DNA of 64,000 nucleotides from the NCBI GenBank assembly GCA_003117195.1, contig BDSI01000030.1, positions 673,211-737,210 on the forward strand. Direction: 5' to 3'. The notes under the pieces were generated by a model. That model was not told where the DNA came from and ran no database searches. It was given only the letters and a program-made list of their open reading frames with translations. Below are positions 37,401 to 47,379 of this stretch, piece by piece; the first letter of the stretch is position 1; the number at the start of each line of letters is the position of its first letter. The position numbers and the translations under genes were made by a program. This DNA comes from Eudorina sp. 2006-703-Eu-15. Its lineage: Eukaryota > Chlorophyta > Chlorophyceae > Chlamydomonadales > Volvocaceae.

Positions 37401-37973
37401 TCAGCTTGTCGGCCCGATCCGCCTGGGCGGGTGTCAGGCCCGATGGCTGAGGGAGGGAGCGGTCGGGGTGGTCGGTGGGTGTGGAGGGAGCCCGGGGGGC
37501 GTGGGAGGCGGAAGGGGCGACGTGGGCGTCACAAGGGAGCGGGTGTCAGGGAAATGGGAGCCTGGGTGGCCGGAGAAGTAGAGACGGCTGCCATTAGCAA
37601 GCAAGATGGGGGCTCGAGGAACGACGTAACTATGGCACCTCAGCAACGGGAGTAGGGACACTGGCGTGACGCGCGGGTGGGCAGCGGCGACGATGGCCTG
37701 GCCTGACTCGCCACCCCGACGACCGACCTTGACCATGACTGAGGACGCGGCGGACCCCGTCGCCACCAGGGCCGCCATAGCGGTCGCATCCGACGTCCCG
37801 ACACATGTGAGATCCGCTGCGAGACGCTGATTATCAGCGCGTAGTCGGTCGATGGTGGAGCGCTGAGATGCTATAATGCGCGACGCCTCGTCTGACCGAC
37901 TCTTACGAAGAGCTTCCAGCTCACGTATCCGAGCTTGAAGCTCATGAACTGTTGCGGACCCATTAGCTGCCAT
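31461..37973 (-). CDS. Outer-dynein-arm docking-complex-like coiled-coil protein (CCDC63/CCDC114/ODA1-ODA5 family)
   Basis: Eleven exons on the minus strand: 37973-37728, 37446-37372, 36973-36911, 36216-36130, 35518-35411, 35005-34898, 34325-34224, 33505-33352, 32715-32564, 32340-32205, 31972-31461, giving 580 residues. Phases all agree. Family marks in order: a heptad-rich start (RIIASQRSTIDRLRADNQRL), RRDIGGHSGTQ (CCDC114-type GIGG-V), LETRLDAMQRRFNEHIAAN (like LENRLDKALVKFNEQL) and LEQRSFELFSACNEANERI (like EEKNFALFNYVNELNNEI). These proteins anchor outer dynein arms to axonemal doublets or are needed for their assembly. The last exon adds an Ala/Ser-rich region and an acidic patch, IDDSDDEEDEMP, near the C-terminus. 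Whether this is the ODA1, ODA5 or another paralogue cannot be decided here. Confidence 0.8.
33558..33742. repeat. 18-bp minisatellite (GATGGGGTGCGGTACGGT)n
   Basis: About nine or ten copies with single-base variants lie in the coiled-coil gene intron between exons 34224 and 33505, very close to the acceptor at 33506. The repeated ORFs on both strands here are artefacts of the array. Confidence 0.93.
35009..35206. repeat. GGGCAGG-rich tandem tract
   Basis: Nearly 200 bp of GGGCAGGGGAGGGC-type units lie directly upstream (in transcript order) of the coiled-coil exon 35005-34898. On the sense strand it is a long C/T-rich tract in front of the splice acceptor. Confidence 0.92.
36690..36850. repeat. 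CCGCCCCTTCCC-rich tandem tract
   Basis: About 160 bp of CCCCTTCCCCG units lie in the coiled-coil gene intron after exon 36973-36911. On the sense strand this is a G/A-rich tract. Confidence 0.9.
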
Positions 37974-39291
37974 ATCTCCAGTTTCTATAAAAACCGGAGA
38001 CCGACCTCCAAGTCCAAATGTTTGAAGCTACATTACTATCATATATGCAGCTAATTGCATGGCGTATAATGTCATAAGGGCTTCGCGTGTTTGAGTGATG
38101 CTATGACCAAGTGGCTTGGTAAGCTGCTTCGAGGATGAGAAAACTGCACGGGTTATACTTGTACTTTTCCAAATCTTTTAAGAAAGGAAGCAAATGTATT
38201 TTATGTCGACTGCCATCGGATGAATACAGTACTGGGCGCTCTCCTTGCAAAAACAATTGCTTTACGGTTGCATCGCCTCGTCATTCAATTTTTTCACATG
38301 GTCACAGACGAAGCAACTTCTGAGCCTTCCCAAGTTGGAGGCGTGTGGCTGTGTGCGGCATGTAGAGGTGCATACTTTGTTCTCGGCATCAGGCACGCAC
38401 GGTAAGAAGCATCTGTGGCGAATTCCGCATACATCGTACCACGATTTGGGCTAGATGCAAAGATTGGATTAAAGTAAGAACCGTTGTCGGGGGCTTGCCG
38501 CATCTGTCCGAGTTCATGTGATCCAATCGACGATCAAAATTCCCATCAAGTAGGACAGTGGAATGGAAAGGGGTAAAGCTACATTACATTTTCACAGCTG
38601 AATGGGGCTTGGGCTTGGGCATGATACGTTGTTACCAGAGAAGGTTGTCAAGCCGGGTCTTGTCCTGTCTCGTGTTGAATTGTCATTGAAGATAAAATTC
38701 AGCTGATATTATTTTATGCTATGGCATGAGAATGCGTGGGTCCAGGGAAGCTCGAAACTGGAAAGTCACATCGTCATAGCGTTCATCGCCCCACGATGCA
38801 TGAGCAAATCGACCTTTGTATCCTGCTGAACACCGATTCTGACCGCTTTTGTATCGTCCAGTCGTGCGTCACGCATAACGTTCGACAACCACCTGGCCCA
38901 CAGCTCTCTGACTTCCAAATCCAACTTTTTGATATGGGACACCAATGCTGCTTTGCGTAGTTACGTCTCATGCAAGCCTGCTGGTCAAGAGCTCAAGACG
39001 CCGAGTGCAACATCTGTCCACGCCAGCTTGCCAGCACAGGTCCACGCCAGCTGGGTAGAGTCGATGCGATTCATATTTCATACTATAGTATTGAGTGATT
39101 GGAGCGATATATACTGAAGAAGCCGAAAGCTTAAGGACCAACCAACTGACGCGCTTAGGGTTCTTTGGCGAGCAAGTGTCATAATCCGAGGTTGTCAAGC
39201 CAAGGAGAATCGCATATCAATACCGGAGGCTGCTTTCGCTTTCGCGACGACTTGAGCCTTTTCTCGGGAACACGGCCTTGACCAGCCAACG
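37974..39291. promoter_or_regulatory. Divergent intergenic region (coiled-coil gene / 2-oxoadipate enzyme gene)
   Basis: This 1.3-kb region between two divergent start codons is markedly AT-richer than the rest of the window, as expected for promoters and 5' UTRs. No coding exon, tRNA or defined element was recognised. Confidence 0.5.
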
Positions 39292-42200
39292 ATGTTCTCC
39301 GAAAGCTTCCGTCGGGGTTTCCTTGGGACAAAGCGGCTCGCGCTGACATCTTCACGCCGCGCCCTCTATCCAGCTGTGCACACGGCGCGGCAGGCGGCCT
39401 CCCGCCTGCCTGCCTCGCAACGCCACCCTTCCATGACGTCCGCCACTGCGACGCGTGCGGAGGCCCAGCCGCAGCTCCCCGAGGAGCTGCTCATCCGCTT
39501 GCCGGCGGACTGTCAGGTGGGGACCCGTCTCAGCCAGGTCAGGCGTAACGTGTTGTGCGCCACCCAGTGTCGTCGCTGCTAGATGCTGGTGTGCACCGGT
39601 GCGGTCCGCGGGGGCGTGTTGGGAGGGTATGTAGGGGCGGGTTGGTCGCCCGCGAGAAGACAAACAAGCTCAGCAGCGGCCAGGAAGCGCCGCCTTCTCC
39701 ATCCATCGAAACAGCTAACACATCGAAACAGCTAATGCACCGAAACAGCTGACACAACGCGGGGGGCGCCCGGCAAGGTGCGATTGCTCGCATCCCCATC
39801 CAATCCTATCGGGCAGCACCCACCATCTCACAGTCTCGGACCCGCCAGGCTGCCAGCAGCCTGTGCGGTGGGCAACGGGCGCAGCCTTGCAGTCCGCCAG
39901 CGGCTGTGCGGGCTGCTGCGCCCCCTTCCGGGCCGCACCTTCCCACGCGTCCGGACCCTCCCTTCCGCAGGTCCCGGCGGCGACGCTGCCGTTTCTGCTC
40001 CAGGTCCTGGAGCACTACGCAGGTGGGTGGCGCGGGTCGGGTCTCGCACGGGTCGGGTCGCACGGTCCAGGTCACGGTGTAGCGCCACACCCGGGCGGTG
40101 GCTGCACTCCGGCCAATGGTTTGGGCCGGCTCAAACGGGCATGTAGTAGTACCATTACAGTGCGGATAGGCTTCCGGGCCCTGTCTAAGGGCATGCGTGC
40201 GGGCGGTGCGCCAGGCGCCGCGGTCCATCCCGAGCTTTTGGGAACAGCAGCAGCACGTGGCCGTGTTCTGCCGCCCGGCTGCCACCCTGCGGCCGCCCGA
40301 GCGCTTGGCGACTTCCGGCTAGCTAGGGTGGTTGCCCGCCACTGACCTCTCCACATTCGCACACATACAGCCCGTCGGTCCTTATGGATACCATTGCCTG
40401 CGTCGCGCAATGCGCGCATGGGGGACCGTCGGCCTCAAGGCCGACCGTGCTCCGACGACCCGCCCGCCCTCCCCGCCACCGCATGGTCGGCGGCCTCTGA
40501 TGGACCTCCGAGGAGCCCCCGCGCCGTCCATGCCGCACGCAGAGCGCACCCCGGGGCTGCGTACGGTGGTGGAGGGCGTCATGCGGCGGTCGTACGAGGC
40601 GGGCGACGTGGGCGGCCTGGGACACGACCACTTCGCGTTCAGGACCTTCGGGGTGAGCCGCCGCCAGGACGTCCGTGGTGCTAGGCGAGGCGCATGGTCG
40701 CGTGGGTTCGGGTTGGGCGCGCGGTCCTGCGGGGCCCCCGACGGGCCCCCCACATACCCAGGTCTCCGAGACGGGACATGGTCGTCCCGTTCCGCGAGAT
40801 CCACACGCGTCACTAGTCCCTGCTTTTTCTGATGCACAAAGTGCTCGTTGAGGGAGGGAGGGTTCGACCGCAACCGATACCGACCCGCGTGTCATCTGGG
40901 GTGTTCGTTACCCTCCCCCCCCCCCGCAGGTCCCCGGGCTCGGTATCACCTCCCTGGAGCGCGTCCTGGTGCCGCTGGGCTACCAGCGAGTGGAGGACCC
41001 GGACGCGCCGCTGACATTCCCCGGCAAGAAACTGGTCGCAACGTGGTTCACGCCGGCCGACCCGCGGGTCAGGGCGGTGCTGCCGCGGGTGTTCGTGAGC
41101 GAGATCCAGGTGCGCGAACACCGCGGGGACGCGTGCGGGGTGGGAGGCGTGAGATGGGAGGGGCCGGGAGAGGTTCCCCTCCTCCCCGCGATCTGATCCG
41201 GGTACAGGGCTGGGGCATATCGGATACAGGGCTGGGGCATATCGGGTACAGGGCTGGGGGCCATATCGGATACAGGGCTGGGGCATATCGGATACAGGGC
41301 TGGGGCATATCGGATACAGGGCTGGGGCATATCGGATACAGGGCTGGGGCATGTCGGATACAGGGCTTGGGGGCATATCGGGTACAGGGCTGGGGCATGT
41401 GGCCTCGGCGCCATGGCGAGTAATGCCCCAGAGACGGTGGTCTCACATACGGCACCCGACACGGAGCGCTTGTTTGCACCGCACCCAGAGGTGTGACGGC
41501 CACTCACGCACCTGCAGGCATGCTGTGACCTGGTGACCCGTGGGTCGCTTCCGTACTGCAGGTGGAGAAGTTGTCGGAAGCCGCCCAGGGTGTCATTCGA
41601 GACGTCACAGCCTGGGCGGCTGCCGATCAAGAGGCGGTGACGGTGCAGGTGAGCACTACCGCCTTGCACCCATACCGCCCTGCACCCATACCGCCTTGCA
41701 CCCATACCGGTAGTGCAGTACCGTAACCGGTAGTACAGTACGTTACAGTACCGTTACCGGTAGTACAATATCGTGACCGGCAGTACAGTACCGTTACTGA
41801 TAGTACAGCACCAGCCGTACGGATATGGAGCGCACTGACCACCCAATCGGGGAACCGCGACGCTAACGTGGATGGCGTGAACCTAGCCGTAAACGTATTT
41901 CACGAGCGCGACAAAGCTTGAGCGCCGAGTCCTGGTGGTGGTGGCGGTATCGGGTCCTGACCGGTGGACCACCGCAACACGCGCCGCGCTGGGACACACC
42001 CGCGTTCGCCATGCCCTTGTTGAAGGTTCTTACGGCGCTGCTCACCGGTACGGCTCCCTGGAGCCGCCCAACCCTGGAGCAGTACGAGCTGCTCCTGCAG
42101 GAGTCGGAGTACGCTGCATGGTGGGTGGCTGGGTGGGAACCATCAGGGAGGGTGCTACAGCCTCTTGCGGGATTCATGGACCCGGTTCCGTGCAAGGATG

Positions 42201-42877
42201 CGCGGGTAAGGCATCCATCCAGTGGTCAGGACAGGTAGGTAGCCAGCCCATCAACCAAACGCATCCGTGCTGCGGTCCATAACAGTCAACCGCTTCCGTG
42301 CTACAGCCCATGACAGTCAACCATTTTGTGCTACAGCCCACATCAGCCAAGTGCATCTGTGCTACAGCCGCGCCCCACCAGCCTCGGGTGCTGTCGAGAC
42401 CCAAGTCCGCCTCTCCTCCCTCCTGCAACCTTCCTCTCACCCCTGCAGGGTGCTAGCCCATGGCTACAGCCTGAACCACACCGCCCTGGCGCTCCACCGC
42501 CTGCCCCGTGTGGGCCACTCCCTGGACATGAACGACTTCGTGATGCACCTGTACGGCGCGGGGATGGTAATGAACGGCGAGGGTGGACTGGTCAAGGTGC
42601 GTGGTGGTGTGTGTAAAAGAGAAAAGGGAACTGGGGTGTCTGTGTGTGTGACTGTGTGTTCCAACGGGGCTAAGTTCGCACGGGGTTGGGCTGATTCTTC
42701 CGGTTGCTGCGCCCGCTGCTGCTGCTACTACTGCTGCTAGTGCTGCTGCTAGTGCTGCTGCTACTGCTGCTGCTACTGCTACTGCTACTGCTGCTGCTAC
42801 TGCTGCTGCTACTGCTACTGCTGCTGCTACTGCTGCTGCTACTGCTGCTGCTACTGCTGCTGCTACTGCTGCTGCTA

Positions 42878-42909
<32 letters not shown>

Positions 42910-43896
42910 GCTGCTACTGCTGCTGCTACTGCTGCTGCTACTGCTACTGCTGCTGCTACTGCTGCTGCTAATGCTACTGCTGCTGCTACTGCTGCTGCTG
43001 CTGCTGCTACTGCTGCTACTACTGCTGCTACTGCTGTCGGTCCGCAGATGAGCCCCGACGGGTTGCTGCTGCAGTGCTCCGTGGTGGCGGACCGCAGGCC
43101 CTTCGAGTTCGCGTGCGGCGCGCGGAGGGACATCGCGGCGGCGTACGTGGGTGAGTGAGTGCCCACTGCCCAGGGGGCCTGACGCAGATCACGGGCCTGA
43201 TGACCGTCCTGCGAAGCTCTTTCGGAACGTCCTATGCCGCTTGCATGCCGAATGGTTGGGCGAGCGGCGATGGAGGTCGGAACACAGACGGGTGCTGCTC
43301 ACCGTCCGTGTTTTGCTTCGCCGCTGGGGTTGCCCTGCCTGCGCAGAGTTCGTCAAGCGGTTGCGGCTACCTCGCTTCGCGGGGCTCCAGGTGCGCCGGG
43401 GCGGTGGTGGCGGGTCGTGGTGGGGCAGTGGGCGGGTGCAAGGGCGGCGCCTGTCCCTGGCTGTCGTGCGGCTCGCATGGATGTCAATGATGCTACCGAT
43501 GTGCACGTTTGTCTCGTAGTTCTTGTCGGCGGGGAACTGCTAGGCGTTCGCCTGGTAGGCACCGACGATCGCCATGGAGATCCTGCGGTAGTCTGTCAGT
43601 CGCTGTAAGCCCTCCTCTTGGCGTCGAATGGAGAGCAAAGTGTGAGCGAAGTGTTTGGGCTGTTGCAGGATCCCTTTGACGCCCTATCGTACGGCTGGAG
43701 TATATCTGCGAGGTGACGTGCATTATTGCGTTCCTGCAGTGAGAAGCGACTGACCGGGGCCCCTGGCTTCATCTGTATGCAGGAGGCGGATCTGCGCGAG
43801 GAGCACTTGCGAGAAGGGTTCGAAGTTGGGAACGCGGACCGCATCTTCGAGTCCACCACCCTGGCGGCAACTGGGACCAGCGCCGCCGCGCGCTGA
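39292..43896 (+). CDS. DUF1338 / 2-oxoadipate dioxygenase-decarboxylase (HglS/YdcJ, plant FLO7 type)
   Basis: Ten exons: 39292-39516, 39971-40022, 40543-40652, 40930-41109, 41562-41648, 42026-42120, 42449-42596, 43048-43150, 43347-43390, 43783-43896 (385 residues). Characterised homologues convert 2-oxoadipate to D-2-hydroxyglutarate in lysine catabolism, using one metal bound by two His and a Glu. Candidate ligands are H122 (GHDHFAFRTFG), H260 (SLNHTALALHRL) and E362 (GFEVGNADRIFES), inferred by position. Other signatures are FPGKKLVATWF, PRVFVSEIQ and MSPDGLLLQCSVVAD. The first 50 residues (FRRGFLGTKRLALTSSRRAL) look like an organelle transit peptide. The start of exon 6 (42026) is the least certain boundary, because the upstream frame stays open to 41918. 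Exon 8 end joined to exon 9 restores YVEFVKRLRLP. Confidence 0.87.
41198..41400. repeat. 22-bp minisatellite (ATCGGATACAGGGCTGGGGC)n
   Basis: About nine copies lie in the intron 41110-41561 of the 2-oxoadipate enzyme gene. Unit length is near 20-22 bp, with GGGTACAGG and GGATACAGG variants. Confidence 0.94.
41655..41815. repeat. Imperfect GTAGTACAGTACCGTTACCG / GCACCCATACCGCC repeats
   Basis: Two short repeat families adjoin each other directly after the donor at 41649: three copies of a 14-bp GCACCCATACCGCC-type unit, then about five degenerate copies of a GTACAGTACCGT unit. All lie in one intron of the 2-oxoadipate enzyme gene. Confidence 0.8.
42715..43036. repeat. (CTG/CTA)n trinucleotide array, about 320 bp
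   Basis: More than 100 CTG and CTA triplets are interspersed, filling most of the intron 42597-43047 and stopping about 11 bp before the acceptor AG. Homopolymeric Leu (plus) and Ala/Val (minus) frames through it are not genes. Confidence 0.97.
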
Positions 43897-44394
43897 AATT
43901 AAGACGAGCAGACGTCAATTCAGGCTTGCTCACGTGACAATGCATATCAATTGCAGGCAGGCGACCCGAATCGGGAGCACTCCATGTGCGAACCCATTCC
44001 AGCGGGTACATAACGTTTTGCAATTTGTCACATAGTCGCCTGAATGCTTGTGTGCTGTATGGTACGTGGGGTCGTCACGCGTCAGTGTGGAAGGTCGGAG
44101 CGACTATCCAATACCGGAAACAAACTGTACAGTTTTACCTCATCTCACAACATTTTGATATTCCCTATTATTCAAGTCTCATCTTCATAGGCGAAATGCA
44201 TTCGGGAAGGTGGCCGGAATTTAGCGAGGTGCGATCGCTAGGACCTACAGACTTCACTGCTTTCGCATGCAAACGCATACGTTGGTGCGGTCCGTCGGAA
44301 ACCGCGACACCGACCCCGCACTCGAACATGGGCGGCAGCTTGCCGGTTCAATATCCATAGTCCATTGCTTCGACTTATTGTGCATCTCGTGAGC
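43897..44394. other. Spacer between 2-oxoadipate enzyme gene and tRNA-Ser
   Basis: Likely 3' UTR and downstream sequence. It is AT-richer than average. No TGTAA occurs before the tRNA; the first is at 44502-44506, beyond it. Confidence 0.4.
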
Positions 44395-44490
44395 GCGGTC
44401 GTGGCCGAGTGGTTAAGGCGCCAGACTCGAAGTCTCCAGACATGGTATCTGGTGGGATCTCCCGCATAGGTTCGAATCCTGTCGACCGCG
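44395..44490 (+). tRNA. tRNA-Ser(CGA) with a 15-nt intron
   Basis: The acceptor stem GCGGTCG (44395-44401) pairs with CGACCGC (44483-44489), discriminator G44490. The box A region reads TGGCCGAGTGG. The anticodon stem CCAGA (44421-44425) pairs with TCTGG (44448-44452) only if 44432-44446 is removed, which is the canonical intron position after base 37. The anticodon is CGA (44428-44430). The long variable arm GGGATCTCCC and the T arm ATAGG-TTCGAAT-CCTGT are typical of tRNA-Ser. A TTTT run at 44515-44518 can act as Pol III terminator. CCA is not encoded. Confidence 0.93.
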
Positions 44491-44554
44491 AAATCTGTTA
44501 TTGTAAAGCGACTGTTTTGGGGCATCCCGTTGCTCTGTATTTGAAGTCTCCTGG

Positions 44555-44600
44555 TTGTCAGTGGCCGCGATGAAGGGCCCTTCATCGCGGCCACTGACAA
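44555..44600. repeat. Perfect 46-bp palindrome with no spacer
   Basis: The left arm 44555-44577 is the exact reverse complement of 44578-44600, centred on GAAGGGCCCTTC. There are no mismatches over 23 bp per arm, and complementarity stops abruptly outside (G44554 against A44601). It begins 65 bp after the tRNA-Ser gene. Confidence 0.97.
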
Positions 44601-47320
44601 ATACACTGACAAGGCGCTTGGGACACGACTTGGCTGGGATGGCGGGTTCTGGCTTCTGGGTCCGTTCGTTTTGCATGTACGGCGAGAAACGCACGAGCAG
44701 AAATTACGGTAGGTTTTCTGTGCCTTGAAAACGAGTCACGGACCTGGCTCTTGGGTCGCTGGCCCGCCAGAGTCCGCTGTAACATGCTTTCCCCTGCGTC
44801 GCATTCATCCCCTGCGGCAAGTGTCGGTCCATGCCACAGCGTCACCACAGCTGGCCAGCACAGGCCAGGTCCGCCCAAATGCGGAGGGATCAATGTCGCC
44901 GCTTGTTGTAGCAGGTTCCACACAGACAACATCCACACAGACAACATCCACACACACAACATCGATGTCTTTGCTTCTGCTTTATCGCATGTCGCCCCTC
45001 TTTTCTATATACACGTCCCCGGCCTGTCGGCAATGCGCAGCCAACGGCCTCGCTCGTCCGCGTGCGCAATTAGGGTCCTCGCAAGTCGTGTCTCTCGGTT
45101 TATTTTAACACAACATCGATGCTGGACCTGTCCAGCTGTCCTCTCCTGCTGGCGCACTAACTCCCGTCTGAGCAGATGCGAAAGCCAAGTGTGGGCCGCA
45201 TCTCGGTAACACACCGGTGTGGACCACACCGTTATCCAAGGGGGGATTGGAGATCGGCCGGCACCTCAGCCCCGGGGTGCCGCTTCGTTGCGGTTGTCGC
45301 AGCATGCAGAGAGCCTGGCCATCCCGTGATCAGGTCCTCATGCAGGACAAGCTGCCTGCCCGACAAGCACGACGGCAAGGGCACCGAGCCGTCGTGTGTT
45401 TAGTGAGAAGCCCACCCACCGTGCCGTCGTGTGTGGCGACGCGGCGTCAGCTGGCCCCGAGCCCTTCTGACCCGTGCTGTAACGAACCTGGGTGCTGGGT
45501 CATTCGTTCATACATGGAGAATGGGGTCATCCTCGGAGTCTATCCGAATGCGGTGTGCGGAGGGCGGAGGGCGGACGGCGCGCGGTGCGGTGCAGCGACG
45601 GCGAGGAGAGCCAGTGCGGGAAGGGGGGGGCGGGAGGGGCACCGGCGGTCTGGCGGTGGGTTTTCTCCTCCGTCGCTGCCTGCCTCACAAACAGCATGAT
45701 CAGTCGGCACACATGCCGCCTTTCGCCCGGTCCCGACACGGGCGACATGTATGATGAGCGGATGGCAGCGGCCGGCCCCACCTCGTTGCATGCAGCACGC
45801 GCGGTAGGCCCGCAACGCCGCAAGGCAGCCATTCAGCGAAAACGTGGCCCCGGGTCGGCACCCGCGTGGGTTCTGGGCTGTCATCTTAGCAGGGGAAGAC
45901 CGCGAAACGACTCCGCACGTGTGCAGCTGTACGCGGAGGTGTCATGCGTGCTTCCTAAATAGGGTAGTCCAGTCCCGAGTGGATAGGACACGGCTGGCGT
46001 ATACGGAGAGCCCTTGCGGAAACTATGCCACGGCAGCGCGCAAGGACCCAAGCTGGAACTCGGGATGTAGAGACAGAAGATCGATAACATGTCAACCGCA
46101 GAACGTGTCCGTAGATACAGGCCGCGTGCCGTCGTGCTTCTCGGGCGTGTCCGTCGGAGGATGTACGGCAGCAGGTTGCATGCCCGACCCACGGGTCGGT
46201 GTCGCGTTATGTGCCCCGAGTGCCGAGGGTCGTTCGTCATCGCCGGCGCTTCCGGGACACAGGGGAGGAGGCATCCCACGGGTCTCAGCTCTCAGGTGGC
46301 GCGTTGGTCTTCTAGGAAAAGCCGCGGATGTATAGCCAAGTAGCAATAAGAGAACAACTGATAAGAGAAGCGTCCATGCGACAAGAGTCCGTGACTCCGT
46401 GTGTGTGTGTGACATACCTGGCCGGACCTGACGCTGGCCCGCGCGCGCGCGCGTGTGTGCGGCCTGACGGCGAATCACGGGGATCCTGCCTGCGTGATGG
46501 GAACTGATACTTCGTTGGCCCTCTCACCCATCACTGGCGTACGTTGGGGCCGTCGGGGATTCATTAATCAAGAGCCGAGGTGGCATGGGCATTTACTCTG
46601 GTGTCAAGCGGGCGCGCCATCGGGTTTGGCCTTTGGCGACCAGGCATTGAGTGTACCAGGCTGCGTACGGGCAACGTTCGGTAAAATAAAACTACCGTAT
46701 ACATGATGGCGGGCGGAAAAGCATGGCCGGTAGGGGCGTTTGCACTGCGGGCTGTCGGAGCTGAGCACGCACCAGGCCCGGCGATTTGGGATGTAGTAAA
46801 TGAGAGCTGGCAAAGGCTTCTCGAGATGCTGGGACAGTGCTTCGCACCGTATTTAGGGAGTAGGGCCGACCACCTGAACACCTGGGATCTGAGATGCCGT
46901 ACGGTGATCGGCAGGTGGGCCGGATATCAAAGCCACCCGGGTGGGGTGCGATGGTCAGACACTCACTGTGTTCGGAGTTCGAGGCTCCGCTGCCACCAAT
47001 CTCGTATGTTTTCCGCAATCAGTAATATCTCCAAGCCTGGACTCGCTGCCGTGGTCCCGACCGTCAAGCTGGGCCCTTAGGTGAGCGACTGCTACATGGG
47101 ATTCGATGAGTAGGCATCAGCCGTCAGCCGTCAGCCCTTAGTCCACCGGGGCAGAACTACCGTATCGGTGCCCGGAGGGACCCATCCAGCGGGGGTTGGC
47201 CAACCGGTAGCGAGGGAATTCAAGATGGACTGCGTGGGCCGCCGGCGGGTCGCATCGGAAATCGGTGGCCCTCCTCCTCCGGTTTGATGACCCGCTTCAT
47301 TCACGGTTCGAAAGCCGCGT
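44601..47320. other. Gene-poor stretch, no supported gene
   Basis: Only short domain-free ORFs were seen on both strands. Noted contents are an ACACAACATC-type repeat near 44918-44964, a TG run near 46400, a GC dinucleotide run near 46440 and a perfect GACCCACGGGTC at 46186-46197. Confidence 0.45.
44918..44964. repeat. 15-bp tandem repeat (CCACACAGACAACAT)x3
   Basis: Three direct copies, the last with a CACACA variant, are followed by CGATG. The ending ACACAACATCGATG recurs near 45108. Function unknown. Confidence 0.85.
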
Positions 47321-47379
47321 GGGTAGGGTAGCGTAGGGTAGGGTAGCGTAGGGTAGGGTAGGGTAGGGTAGGGTAGGGT
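47321..47379. repeat. (GGGTA)n pentanucleotide array
   Basis: About eleven GGGTA units with two GCGTA variants. It differs from the TTTTAGGG telomere repeat of Chlamydomonas, so I do not call it telomeric. Confidence 0.95.

Noticed and set aside
42704..43051. ORF encoding poly-leucine, and poly-alanine on the other strand
   Set aside because: Pure translation of the CTG/CTA triplet array inside an intron.
43897..44506. TGTAA at 44502 as the poly(A) signal of the 2-oxoadipate enzyme gene
   Set aside because: It lies beyond the tRNA-Ser gene, so a transcript to that point would include the tRNA; not supported without RNA data.
47321..47379. GGGTA array as an internal telomere
   Set aside because: The unit differs from the TTTTAGGG repeat of this lineage and is short.
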